Source: Paulinella micropora
Lineage: Eukaryota; Cercozoa; Imbricatea; Euglyphida
Assembly: GCA_009731375.1 (NCBI GenBank)
Contig: BJOX01000226.1
Coordinates: forward strand, 191,153-253,979
Direction of reading: 5' to 3'
Length of the DNA: 62,827 nucleotides
Made by a program: the position numbers and the translations under genes. Of this stretch, positions 22,784-31,583 are shown piece after piece. Position 1 is the stretch's first letter. Every line of letters begins with the position of its first letter. The notes beneath the pieces are model-generated. The model had not been told where the DNA came from and made no database searches. It worked only from the letters and a program-made list of their open reading frames with translations.

Positions 22784-22971
22784 ATGAGCGGGACACTGGG
22801 TCGAAGGCTGGAGTACGAATTCTGGGGGCTGCCGCTGGGGACACGGGCCGAGCGGGGGGCGCGTGCGCGCGGGGCTGGCCGCGCGTGCCCTGGGACGCGC
22901 CCCGTCAGGGGGGGGCACGCGCCCAGAGGCCCCGCCACGCTCGCGAGCGGGGCGCGCGTGGNNNNNNNNNN

Positions 22972-23006
<35 letters not shown>

Positions 23007-23224
23007 CCCGGCCCACACGGGGGGCCCCCCTCCCCCCTCGGCGCGCGCACGGGGCGGCGCGTGCTGGGCTAGGGGGCGCTTCCCCCTCCACGCGCGCCGG
23101 GGAGGGGGACGCCTTCCCCCCGTTCGGTAGCCGTCTGGGCCCAGGGGGGTGCCCAGGGGGGTGGCCAGGGGGGTGCACAAAGTCGGTTCTGGCCAACCTC
23201 GTACAGCGCCTAGCCGGCCTTCCC
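22784..23224. other. Divergent intergenic region with poly-G and gap
   Basis: GC-rich spacer between divergent genes, including a 10-N gap at 22962-22971 followed by 31 G. Frames across it encode Arg/Gly/Pro low-complexity peptides only. Confidence 0.7.
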
Positions 23225-24358
23225 ATGTTGCCCCTTCACCAGCCTACTACCGCGGCCGCCGGCGCCCACGTCCCTGCCGACGCCGCGCCGCCCGCGCCCA
23301 CACCCCTCGAGCAGGGCTGGGAGAGCCTCTTGCAGGGTGTCCTGGAGGAGCGTTGGTCCCCGGCACAGGCGCACAAGCTCCAGTACTACCTCCACAGCGG
23401 CAGCCTCGAGACCGGTGGTCTGCAGGTGTGGAAGACCCTGGTCGCTACCTTGCTCCCACGGCGCGAAGAGGAGGCGCTGCTGTTTTGCTTGCGCGCAGCA
23501 CGTGCCAAGGTGCGAGATGCGATCGGTCTGCTGCGCGAGTGGAGCCAGGAAAAGCTGGCCGAGTGGGACGTCGCCGTGGCGCTGGGTACGGAGCTGGGGC
23601 TGGCGGTGGTCCAGGGCCCGTGCACCCCGGCCGCCCGCCAGCAAGCGGAACGCCTCATCGACGGGGCACCGGCGTCCGAGCTCGGGAGAATGGCCTGCGC
23701 ACAGGCGGCGCCCGAAGTTTTCCTCGAACTGCTCCAGGGCCCCGACACCGAGCTGGCCGCCTCGGGCGGCCGGCTGCTGGCGCGCGTGAGGCTCAACAGC
23801 CTGTCGCCCATGGCGTTCGCCCTGGCCTGGCTGCGGCTGCTGGCGGTGGCGACACTGCTGTGGTCGAGGGCTCTGGCCAGGTCTGCCTCGGAGCGCACCC
23901 TGCGCTCCTTGCTGGCGGGCCTGCGGGCCCGGCGCGGCGCGGCCAGGAAGCGGGCCGCGTCCAGTTTCCCCTTGGAGCTGCTGTTGGCGGACATACTGGA
24001 TGAATTGCGCGTGCCCCTGGCCGAGCCGAACGTGGCCGACGCGCGCCGGATGATAGCCATCCTGCGCGCCGCACTGCTCCAGTCGCAGCCCGAGGACTTT
24101 CGGCCGATCTTCCTGGACGCCGGGGCTTTGCTGCACTCTCGCAGCCTGGTCTGGCCGGTGGCGGCGGTCCTGCTGAGGTCCCCCTTGCTCTTGCACACTT
24201 TCCTGGGGCTGGGAACCCCGGTGTACCAGCCGCCTTTGCCCTTCGAACTGCGGAGCCAGACGGTGCTCGAAGTACTCTGCACGGGCTTGTGCGCCGAATA
24301 CCCGTGCGTGAAGATGGCGAGCGAGGACTTTTTACGGCATTTTGCCAGGGTAAAGTAG
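23225..24358 (+). CDS. Unknown alpha-helical protein
   Basis: 377 residues from the ATG at 23225; a Pro/Ala-rich leader is followed by Leu/Ala-rich amphipathic helices to the end. The pattern of paired helices (for example LLLADILDELRVPLAEP) is like HEAT or ARM solenoids, but no repeat could be defined by eye. Open throughout without a lesion. It ends at the right border of the GC-rich block, about 50 bp before fibre-gene sequence resumes. Function unknown. Confidence 0.6.
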   Translation: MLPLHQPTTAAAGAHVPADAAPPAPTPLEQGWESLLQGVLEERWSPAQAHKLQYYLHSGSLETGGLQVWKTLVATLLPRREEEALLFCLRAARAKVRDAIGLLREWSQEKLAEWDVAVALGTELGLAVVQGPCTPAARQQAERLIDGAPASELGRMACAQAAPEVFLELLQGPDTELAASGGRLLARVRLNSLSPMAFALAWLRLLAVATLLWSRALARSASERTLRSLLAGLRARRGAARKRAASSFPLELLLADILDELRVPLAEPNVADARRMIAILRAALLQSQPEDFRPIFLDAGALLHSRSLVWPVAAVLLRSPLLLHTFLGLGTPVYQPPLPFELRSQTVLEVLCTGLCAEYPCVKMASEDFLRHFARVK

Positions 24359-24399
24359 CATTTACCAATTTTTTCCAGAGGTCTTTTCGGGACCTAGGA

Positions 24400-25472
24400 T
24401 GTATTATACTGCTAAATGTTTTAATTCCTCCTATGGTTTGGTCTCCTGTTAGTTTGACCACCGAACCATCAACTGCGAGATTAGCGAGATTAATTCCATT
24501 ATACGTAGAAGCCCTGAAATATCATAACCACCCATATTTAGTCCTCCCGTCATACTGGCAGTGCCGTCTAATCTCAGAAAGGGTGATGTAGTGTTTCTCC
24601 ATTGCCCCGTGCTATGGATGAGTAATTGGTTATCTTCAGGGAAGCCTGTTATTGTCACATCGCTGTGGCTATCTATACTTCCACCTGCTGAAACTTTATT
24701 ATTATTATCATTATGCTCAAATATCCATTCATCAATATCTTTGGTATTTAGTAAATTAACTCCTGTTATATTCAAATTCCCTCCCATATTAATATTGCCG
24801 AATTCATCAACATTTATCGGAAATGTTTTATTTACCCAGTTTATTGAATTATATGTGAGATAACTATTAGTGGCTATTGGTGCGGTTATGACTACATCTG
24901 AAAGTGTATCAATTGATCCGAGGGGTGGTATTCCTCCATTTACCATCTACATCATTGCATGTTAAGTATTGACCGACCAATGGTGCAGATATGTTAGTGT
25001 CAATCAGATTGTATAGACTGGTTTGGTGCGGATTGGATGTATTGCTTCTGTGTTGAGTTGAGGCTTTAACCTCGTCGTTGTCCTTTACTAGTTGTTCTGT
25101 GTAGTATAAGTTTTTTCCCTCTTTGATGTCTGATGTTGATTTTAAAGCGAGACGAGTGTCAACGCGGTTATCAGTCCAATAATAATTAAGTCCTTCTTTT
25201 AGGTCTGTTGTTGATTTTAAAGCGAGCCGACCATCAAAGCGGTTATCAGTCCAATAATAATTAAGACATTCTTTTAGGTCAGTTGTTGATTTTAAAGCCA
25301 GTCGTGTATCAAATCGCCCGTCAGTATAATAAAGATTTATCGGTTCGGCATCTTCTAGCACTCTGTTTGTATTTAAGCCTACTATGTTTGTGTTCGTTAG
25401 GTCTAAGTTAAGTATATTTAGACTATCAACAGCCAACTCATTCAAGCCTAAGAGCGACTTGAAGTTCGGCAT
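24400..25472 (-). pseudogene. Tail-fibre-like protein, N-terminal part
   Basis: Starts MPNFKSLLGLNELAVDSLNI at 25472, matching the right-copy fibre start. It contains three YYTD-type units (NRFDGRLALKSTTDLKEGLN), the phage-fibre motif NLYYTEQLVKDN, then a frameshift near 24940 and the segment FLRLDGTASMTGGLNMGGY. A second shift near 24450 leads to VKLTGDQTIGGIKTFSS, after which homology to the right copy stops at about 24407. The rest of the fibre continues at 9003 across the GC-rich block, with some overlap of repeat modules between the two parts. Confidence 0.85.
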
Positions 25473-25548
25473 ATTATATATATTTATTAAATAATTAATT
25501 TTATTTTTGTTAAATTATAGCAACAAAGATTAAAAGCATATCTAAATT
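25473..25548. promoter_or_regulatory. Bidirectional AT-rich promoter region, left copy
   Basis: A 76-bp A/T-rich spacer separates the divergent fibre and acidic-protein starts. TATATATA-type sequence lies within a few bases of the fibre ATG. The same arrangement with a 60-bp spacer is kept at 31524-31583. Confidence 0.55.
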
Positions 25549-26052
25549 ATGCAGTCAAAGGAAGCATCAAAGGAAAATTGGAAGAAGGCTGTTCAAGCAA
25601 ATAGAGAAAATGCTGAACGGCGAAAGGACGAATGGGCTCGCGAACGGCTCCTCAAGAAGGGGGAACGGAAAGATAAGACCATAGATGAAATAATTGAAAC
25701 TGATGCTGAGTTAGGTGTTGCTAAGGAAATACTGGCAAAACCCGAAATCGTAGAAGACGAAAGCGACATGTCTGAGGTTATTGCTAATCATATGCTTAGA
25801 AAGATAAAAAAGAATGCTAAAAAGCCTAAGAAGAAAACCGCAAAGAAAGCACCACCACCAAAAAAGCCAGAGAATGACAGCGAAGAAGAAGAAGAAAGTG
25901 AGAGTGAAGAAAGCGAAGATTATGAAACAACAGGCGGAAAACAGCGAGGCTGCAAAAAACGAAGTGAAAAAATATCAGTCAATTTATATAACAATACACC
26001 AAAGAGTAAAGAAAAAAGTCAAGAGACAGATAAAGTATTTCTTAAATTTTAA
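25549..26052 (+). CDS. Acidic/Lys-rich protein with FLKF tail (left copy)
   Basis: 167 residues, intact. N-terminus MQSKEASKENWKKAVQAN, a middle Lys-rich and then Ser/Glu-rich stretch, and a C-terminal block ISVNLYNN...KVFLKF. The right-copy homologue (31523-30996) keeps the same three-part plan and ends CFLKF, so the ends are conserved while the charged middle varies in sequence. It is divergent from the fibre gene and upstream of the integrase in both copies. Low-complexity charge suggests a nucleic-acid or scaffold role; function unknown. Confidence 0.7.
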   Translation: MQSKEASKENWKKAVQANRENAERRKDEWARERLLKKGERKDKTIDEIIETDAELGVAKEILAKPEIVEDESDMSEVIANHMLRKIKKNAKKPKKKTAKKAPPPKKPENDSEEEEESESEESEDYETTGGKQRGCKKRSEKISVNLYNNTPKSKEKSQETDKVFLKF

Positions 26053-26081
26053 AAGAAAAGCAAACATACGACTGCTAATAT

Positions 26082-27026
26082 TAATCAACAAAATCCTGAC
26101 TCAGACAAAACGGATGAGGAACAAAAAAAAGATACAGCACAGGAAATATTTCGGCAGACAAATCCCAGAACAAGGGGCACAACAATATGGGCAGATAAAA
26201 TTTTAGATATTGTAAATATTGATTTAATGAATATGACAAAAGTCGCAACAAAAAATAAAAATTATAATTTTGCTTTGATTTGGATTGATATTCATAGTCG
26301 GTATGCTTATGCCGTCCCGTTAAAAAATAAGTTTTCAACTACTGTTTTAGAAACACTCAAAAAACTACCAAAGCCCAAGGCATTTATCTCAGACAGCGGT
26401 GGTGAATTTAAGGGAGCGGTTGGAGAATGGATGGATAATAATTGTATTAATCATTTTAAGGTTGAAGTTGGAGACCATAATTCATTAGGTATTGTTGATA
26501 GATTTGTAAGAACTCTACGAGAATAACTCCATGTTATATGGTCTTATAATTACAACTTTGATTGGATAAATTACATTGAAGATGTTGTTTGTTATTACAA
26601 CAAAAAAAGTCACTCAACTATTAAGGCCTCACCACTTGAAGTATTTAATGGCACTGATACTAACAAGCAAGAACATATGTAAATAAGAATTTATTTGATT
26701 TCAAAGAAGGAGACAGGTAAGAAAACTTAACAAAAAGCACATATTAGAAAAGGGCGGTAAGACTTGGAGCAAACAAATATGTAAAGAAGAAGGCCGTAGG
26801 TGCTACCGGATTATATTAACAAATGATGAAGTCGTGCCACCAATGCACTTATCAAAGACTGAGGCAGCCAAAGAAGGCGACAACACAAAAGACGAAAATG
26901 ATATAAATAAAGAATATTACAAAGGAAAAGCAAACAAAGCATTTACTGAAACGTGAAAGCTTGGATGAGTCCAACATTCGTACTATTACCAGAGTCCGAA
27001 GACAAAAGAACATTTTAGATTTGTAG
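26082..27026 (+). pseudogene. Retroviral-type (rve) integrase, left copy, decayed
   Basis: Aligns over its length with the right-copy integrase: IDLMNMTKV (first Asp), ISDSGGEFKG (second Asp), then LGIVDRFVRTLRE where the third acidic residue is Asp at +35 rather than Glu. A TAA follows directly at 26524-26526; further stops lie near 26680 and 26955. The C-terminal tail corresponding to ...RRQKNILDL ends at 27026. Integrases of this type insert Polinton-like elements. This copy cannot be functional. Confidence 0.85.
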
Positions 27027-27032
27027 CATTAC

Positions 27033-27496
27033 TTATTCTCAGTTGTAGGATTTACGATTCCAAACTTAGCATATAAAGGAACTAATCCTTTGACATAATA
27101 CCCCTTGAAGGCCTTAAACTACCTAAAAACACGAGTTACGCCTCCTTGTTCAAAGGCAACATATGGTACTTCATCCTCTCCAGCGGTAACCATCCAAGTT
27201 GCCTCTAGTTTTCCTTCTTTTGCTTAATCATAAATTGCATCAGAATTGTTTAGCTCTTCTTTGAATACTACATAGACTTTTTTATCCAACTCCTGTGGTT
27301 TCTTTTGACTTTTAGATTTCTTTTTTCCAAAGGAGGCAAGAGGGATTTTGGCTTCGGTTTTTTCGTCCGCCTTTGCTTCGGTTGCTGTAGCTGGGGCTGT
27401 AGCAGTGGTTGTAGCATGGGCTGTAGCAGGTGCTGTAGCATGGGCTGACTCGGAGGTCTCGGCTTCGGTGGCGGTGGTCTTCTTCTTTGTGGGCAT
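27033..27496 (-). pseudogene. Ala/Thr-rich protein with conserved tail, broken
   Basis: The ATG at 27496 starts MPTKKKTTATEAETSESAH, followed by an Ala/Thr/Pro repeat stretch and a Lys-rich segment, then a compact region beginning KKVYVVFKEELNNSDAIYD. An in-frame TAA near 27229 and another stop near 27120 interrupt it; beyond them the frame still reads plausible protein (ATWMVTAGEDEVPYVAFEQG) to TAA at 27033-27035. It is convergent with the integrase, with a 6-bp gap. Not recognised. Confidence 0.5.
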
Positions 27497-27735
27497 TGCA
27501 TACCCACACATCAAAAAAGCACAAAACACATGTGTGGGTAGTGCCTGGAAGCTGTTCTAATCAAATATATTCTAATGATTTGTATCACTCTCCAGTGCTT
27601 TTTTACTAATAAAAAATAATTATATTGTCTGATGTGAGTGTGTGTAGTGTTGATTTAGGGAGAGGTGAGCTGGTAGGCAGGCACCACAACAAAAAAGACA
27701 ACTCAGTTATTTTGAATTCTCTTTTGATATGTATT

Positions 27736-28151
27736 CTATTTAAATAATAAATCTTCAAAAGATTTTCCGTTTTCAATCAAATTTCTTGCATACTCTTCTT
27801 CGTTTAAAGATAATATATGTTTCTTTGCTAGAAGCCAACTATCAAGCAACTTCATTTCTTTCTTTTTATTATCATCATTTCTCTTTCTAGTTCGTTTTGC
27901 TTTATTTATTTTTTCCTTCCTTTTATTGTTCTCTTCAATAACTTCCAATCTTTCGTTAACTGAATTTAAGCGAGAGTATATTTCATCTATTATGTTTTCT
28001 ATTTCACTTTTTTATTCTTCTGCATTTCAATTTTATCTTCAATCATTCTCTTATCTCTTTTGACTACTGATTTTGATTTGTCTTCATAATATTCATCCCA
28101 ATCCTTAGTCTCCTCCCTACTCGCTTCATCAACACTCTCGCTGTCGCTCAT
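27736..28151 (-). pseudogene. Charged coiled-coil protein, frameshifted
   Basis: The ATG at 28151 opens an acidic stretch (MSDSESVDEASREETKDW), then a Lys/Glu-rich part. A shift in the T run near 28006-28011 is needed to continue into NSVNERLEVIEENNKRKEKI and the end SLNEEEYARNLIENGKSFED, stop at 27736. About 138 residues in total. Helical, likely coiled coil. No family recognised; whether it belongs to the left element is uncertain. Confidence 0.5.
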
Positions 28152-28726
28152 CTCTTTGAAGGAATGAAAGGATTTCAAAAATGACAAGAAATGTGAAAAT
28201 AAAAAATTTTTTTCCTGTTAGGTGCGTGAGTGGTTTCTTCTTCCTTTTATTCGTGATTTGATATTTTATTTTTCTTTCTTCATCGGTTGCTCCTACTTCA
28301 CCTTTTTTCCAGATGTTCTCTCAAGTCGGATGTGTATATTTATGATTGTGCTTGTTGCCAAAGTGTTGTGACGAAGTTATCATAGACGAATGTGAAGGGT
28401 GCTCACACTCTGTTTTCTGTGTCGCGGGTTCAACCCCCACTCGTTATTGAATGATATCTCTTTACGTTTTTTTTTTTTTTTTTTAATTCTTTTATTTACC
28501 AACATTCAATACAGATCACATTTTTTTGGAAAAAGATAAGGGGGCTCAGCACACCGAGAAAGAATAAGAAAAGGGGGATAAGGTGGCTTAGTATTAATAG
28601 TTTGCGAAAAAGAGCGATTTTCTAGTTTTGCTAGTTTTTGTTGATAATAGGAGAGCGAAATATGGCGAAATGTGCTAAATTTATATGTATGAATATAAAG
28701 ATAAGTGTGCTATAGTAATACCTATA

Positions 28727-28812
28727 GTCACACACACAAACACACACACACGCGCGCACACGCACACACACACACACACAAACACACACACGCACACACA
28801 CAAACACACACA

Positions 28813-28849
<37 letters not shown>
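28727..28849. repeat. (CA)n microsatellite
   Basis: CA dinucleotide tract with AA and CG interruptions. Confidence 0.95.
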
Positions 28850-29005
28850 TACCAAAGTAGTAGAGGTGCCACTATAAGACTGCATTTGGAGACATCAAGG
28901 CTAGCAAGAGAGATAACGGCTAAATTCGCTCTCCTATTGATTTCAAAAAGAAGCAGATTTAAGCCATTATCTCTCTTACTATTAATCAACGTCTCCAAAT
29001 TTTTT

Positions 29006-29082
29006 TGCGACACTGCGACAAAAAAGTGAAATTTTGTCGCAACCTCTGCGACACTGCGACACCGCCGTGTTTTGGTGTCGCA
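29006..29082. repeat. TGCGACA heptamer cluster, direct and inverted
   Basis: TGCGACA at 29006, 29014, 29047 and 29055; its complement TGTCGCA at 29035 and 29076. Six exact copies in 77 bp, arranged as two close direct pairs each followed by one inverted copy. Confidence 0.85.
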
Positions 29083-29156
29083 TGGTGATATTCCGGAAAT
29101 AGAATTTTCTAGAATAACCATCTGGTGGCACCAGTGGTGGTATTCAGGCAATCTTG

Positions 29157-29186
29157 AGATATCTGTGAATTCTTATTCACATATCT
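29157..29186. promoter_or_regulatory. Hairpin upstream of the zinc-finger gene
   Basis: AGATATCTGTGAAT pairs with ATTCACATATCT over a TTCT loop, with one bulged base. It sits about 58 bp before the ATG at 29244. Confidence 0.4.
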
Positions 29187-29243
29187 TTAACAGGAGCTAA
29201 TTATTTAATAAAATTCTTATTTTATTCACTTGTTTTATATAAC

Positions 29244-29489
29244 ATGACTCAATGTATCTATTGTGATAGACATGCTTCCATTTCAATTGAAAAAATAAAT
29301 TTCTGTAGTTTAAGGTGTGTATTTACACATATAAAAAGAGATAACCTGCCTAGAATATCAAGAAGAATTTCTAACGAGATATTAGATAATATTAATCTTT
29401 ATTCAATGGTAAGACCAATCATTATTGAAGTAGAAAGATGTAAGGATTGTAGAAGGAGGGATGATTCATGTTGGTGCGTGCCTCGTTAA
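29244..29489 (+). CDS. Small zinc-finger-like protein
   Basis: 81 residues, intact. Starts MTQCIYCDRHASISIEKINF with CxxC, followed by CSLRC, and ends with CKDCRRRDDSCWC, giving two Cys clusters able to bind zinc. The start is preceded by TATATAAC, the promoter-like string of these elements. It is convergent with the integrase, overlapping it by 4 bases. No counterpart is found in the left copy, where an Ala/Thr-rich gene occupies the place. Function unknown; DNA or RNA binding is likely. Confidence 0.65.
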   Translation: MTQCIYCDRHASISIEKINFCSLRCVFTHIKRDNLPRISRRISNEILDNINLYSMVRPIIIEVERCKDCRRRDDSCWCVPR

Positions 29490-30341
29490 AGGTCTAGTAC
29501 TTCTTTTTTCTTCTTTATCCTAGCACTGCTCCTGATATTCTCAGGCTTTATATCTAACGACTTTAACAAATTTACATTCTTTTTTTCTTTGGTAATTTGT
29601 TTTACTTTGTCTGCTAACTGCTCCTTTTCTTGTTCTTCTTCTGGTTGTTCTCTAAGATTTGTTTTTAATAACTCCTGAGGCCTTACTAAGTCCTCTTCAC
29701 TGAGTATAACCTTAAAGCCTTTTCGTCCTTTTACTTTATAAATAGTTTTTGAATACTGCTTATCACCTTTTGAAAAAATAGTCCGCTCAAGTTCCTTTCT
29801 TACTCTTGTATCCTTAGGAAACTCATTTATTAAAGGATTTCTGTAAATTTCTTGTGTATTCCTTTCTTTACCTTCATAAACTTTCATAGGGACAGCATTT
29901 ATTCCTGTGTGATAAGTATGATTATAAATATTTACAAGTTCATGAATGTAAGGCACCCAAGAAAAATTATCATTAACCTCCCATAATAAATTTAATTCAT
30001 TTCGTATTGTTCTGATAAATCTATCAATTATTCCCATTGTTCTGTGGTCTTCTACTTGTACTGCCCTATGTTCAATATTATTTTGTCTAAAATACTCACC
30101 CACTTGTCCTTTAAACTCTCCACCGCTATCAGATGTAATTCTTTCAGGTAATTCTTTTGTAAAAATTTTCTTTAATCCTTCTAAGACATAGCCAGTTGTC
30201 TTTTGTTTTATTGGTTCAATCCATCCACGACGACTATAAACATCAATAGCAACTAACCCAAAATTGTTATGAGCATTTCCAGATTTCATTGATACTTTTG
30301 ACATATCCATTAAATCAATAAATACTTGACTTAATGGTTTT
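29486..30341 (-). CDS. Retroviral-type (rve) integrase, N-terminus in gap
   Basis: The frame runs from the gap edge to 29486 without a stop: FIDLMDMSKV (first Asp), IDVYSRRGW, ITSDSGGEFKGQVG (second Asp), then MGIIDRFIRTIRNEL, where Asp stands at +35 in the place expected for the catalytic Glu. A basic C-terminal region with a Tyr/Lys-rich stretch (YSKTIYKVKGRKGFKVIL) resembles the chromodomain or SH3-like tail of such integrases. The enzyme would join element ends to host DNA. The zinc-binding N-terminal region is lost in the 30342-30994 gap. Confidence 0.88.
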
Positions 30342-30994
30342 NNNNNNNNNNNNNNNNNNNNNNNNNNNNNNNNNNNNNNNNNNNNNNNNNNNNNNNNNNN
30401 NNNNNNNNNNNNNNNNNNNNNNNNNNNNNNNNNNNNNNNNNNNNNNNNNNNNNNNNNNNNNNNNNNNNNNNNNNNNNNNNNNNNNNNNNNNNNNNNNNNN
30501 NNNNNNNNNNNNNNNNNNNNNNNNNNNNNNNNNNNNNNNNNNNNNNNNNNNNNNNNNNNNNNNNNNNNNNNNNNNNNNNNNNNNNNNNNNNNNNNNNNNN
30601 NNNNNNNNNNNNNNNNNNNNNNNNNNNNNNNNNNNNNNNNNNNNNNNNNNNNNNNNNNNNNNNNNNNNNNNNNNNNNNNNNNNNNNNNNNNNNNNNNNNN
30701 NNNNNNNNNNNNNNNNNNNNNNNNNNNNNNNNNNNNNNNNNNNNNNNNNNNNNNNNNNNNNNNNNNNNNNNNNNNNNNNNNNNNNNNNNNNNNNNNNNNN
30801 NNNNNNNNNNNNNNNNNNNNNNNNNNNNNNNNNNNNNNNNNNNNNNNNNNNNNNNNNNNNNNNNNNNNNNNNNNNNNNNNNNNNNNNNNNNNNNNNNNNN
30901 NNNNNNNNNNNNNNNNNNNNNNNNNNNNNNNNNNNNNNNNNNNNNNNNNNNNNNNNNNNNNNNNNNNNNNNNNNNNNNNNNNNNNNNNNNNNNN
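30342..30994. other. Assembly gap
   Basis: 653 N. By comparison with the left copy it should contain the integrase N-terminus and little else. Confidence 0.98.
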
Positions 30995-30995
30995 A

Positions 30996-31523
30996 TTAAA
31001 ATTTTAAGAAACATTTTTCAATATCATTATTTTTTTCTTTTTTAGCACCACCAGAAGATTGATTATATACTTTTACACTTACACTGCTTGACTTTTTACC
31101 TTTACTTTTCTTTACAGGTTCTTCTTCACTTTCTTCACTTTCGCTTTCACTATCATCAGGCTCAGGCTCAGGCTCAGTTTTCTTAATAGTCTTTTTCTTT
31201 GTTCTCTTAGTTTCTACCTTCGCTCTTTTAATTTTCATCTTAGCCATCTTTTCAGCGATAATGTCGGTAAAATCACATTCTTCATCGCTCTCACTGCTTT
31301 CTTCTGGTGTATCATCTTGGTCTTTTCCATTAATGATATCACTAGCAACACCCATTTCAGCCATGCGGTTTATCTTTTCCTCCATCTCTTCATCATCACC
31401 TACATAAGCATTTCTACACTTTGCTAATTTCTCTTTTGCTATTTCAATCTTTTGTTGCTTTTTGCTCTTAATACTTTCCACAGCCTTACCCCAATTCTTG
31501 CGACTCGCTTCAGCAGACGGCAT
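30996..31523 (-). CDS. Acidic/Lys-rich protein with FLKF tail (right copy)
   Basis: 175 residues, intact: MPSAEASRKNWGKAVESIKS, Lys/Arg-rich centre, a Ser/Glu/Asp/Pro run, and the conserved tail SVSVKVYNQ...KCFLKF. Divergent from the fibre gene with a 60-bp spacer. See the left-copy homologue at 25549-26052 for conservation. No family recognised. Confidence 0.72.
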   Translation of the reverse strand: MPSAEASRKNWGKAVESIKSKKQQKIEIAKEKLAKCRNAYVGDDEEMEEKINRMAEMGVASDIINGKDQDDTPEESSESDEECDFTDIIAEKMAKMKIKRAKVETKRTKKKTIKKTEPEPEPDDSESESEESEEEPVKKSKGKKSSSVSVKVYNQSSGGAKKEKNNDIEKCFLKF

Positions 31524-31583
31524 TCTATACTAAGATTAATATATTTTTAGTATTTACAAATTAATTATTTATTATAATATACA
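31524..31583. promoter_or_regulatory. Bidirectional AT-rich promoter region, right copy
   Basis: 60-bp A/T-rich spacer between divergent starts. TATAATATACA directly precedes the fibre ATG. The same kind of string precedes other genes of the element. Confidence 0.55.

Larger units (their letters stand above)
9004..24358. mobile_element. GC-rich intronless gene block, giant-virus-like, inside the fibre gene
   Basis: Base composition switches sharply from AT-rich to very GC-rich near 9004 and back near 24358-24410. Seven closely spaced single-exon genes lie on both strands. Two F-box proteins, a PhyH-type dioxygenase and a PKD/DUF285 surface protein are a gene set familiar from large DNA viruses and their hosts. 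On either side is fibre-gene sequence in the same orientation. The matching position in the right copy (31584-35300) has no such block. Origin from an NCLDV is inference: no capsid, polymerase or other hallmark gene is present. Confidence 0.6.
5204..28151 (-). mobile_element. Left Polinton/adintovirus-like element, decayed, with a nested GC-rich block
   Basis: Gene order is ATPase(-), small beta-rich gene(-), Cys-rich(+), two-TM(-), fibre(-), acidic FLKF gene(+), integrase(+). This is the mirror image of 29486-37131. Amino-acid similarity between matching genes is high but far from identical, so these are two related insertions rather than a recent duplication. The fibre gene is in two pieces separated by the 9004-24358 block. 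Nearly every gene is broken. The ATPase homology stops near 5326. Terminal inverted repeats and the right end are not resolved; 28151 is the last gene that might belong to it. Confidence 0.75.
28152..29243. other. Junction between the two inverted elements, no gene
   Basis: AT-rich spacer with a T run at 28470-28484, the (CA)n tract, a TGCGACA cluster and a hairpin at 29157-29186 just upstream of the zinc-finger gene. No terminal inverted repeat of either element was found by eye. Confidence 0.6.

Noticed and set aside
23149-24196. Two overlapping alternative frames opposite or beside the helical unknown gene
   Set aside because: Composition is typical of GC-rich shadows (Arg/Ala/Gly/Gln); the chosen frame starts with ATG and is intact to the block edge.
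28368-28448. tRNA-like stretch with B-box GGGTTCAACCCC and a following T run
   Set aside because: An acceptor stem can be drawn with wobble pairs, but there is no proper D-arm or anticodon loop. It could be a decayed tRNA-derived sequence, not a supported tRNA gene.
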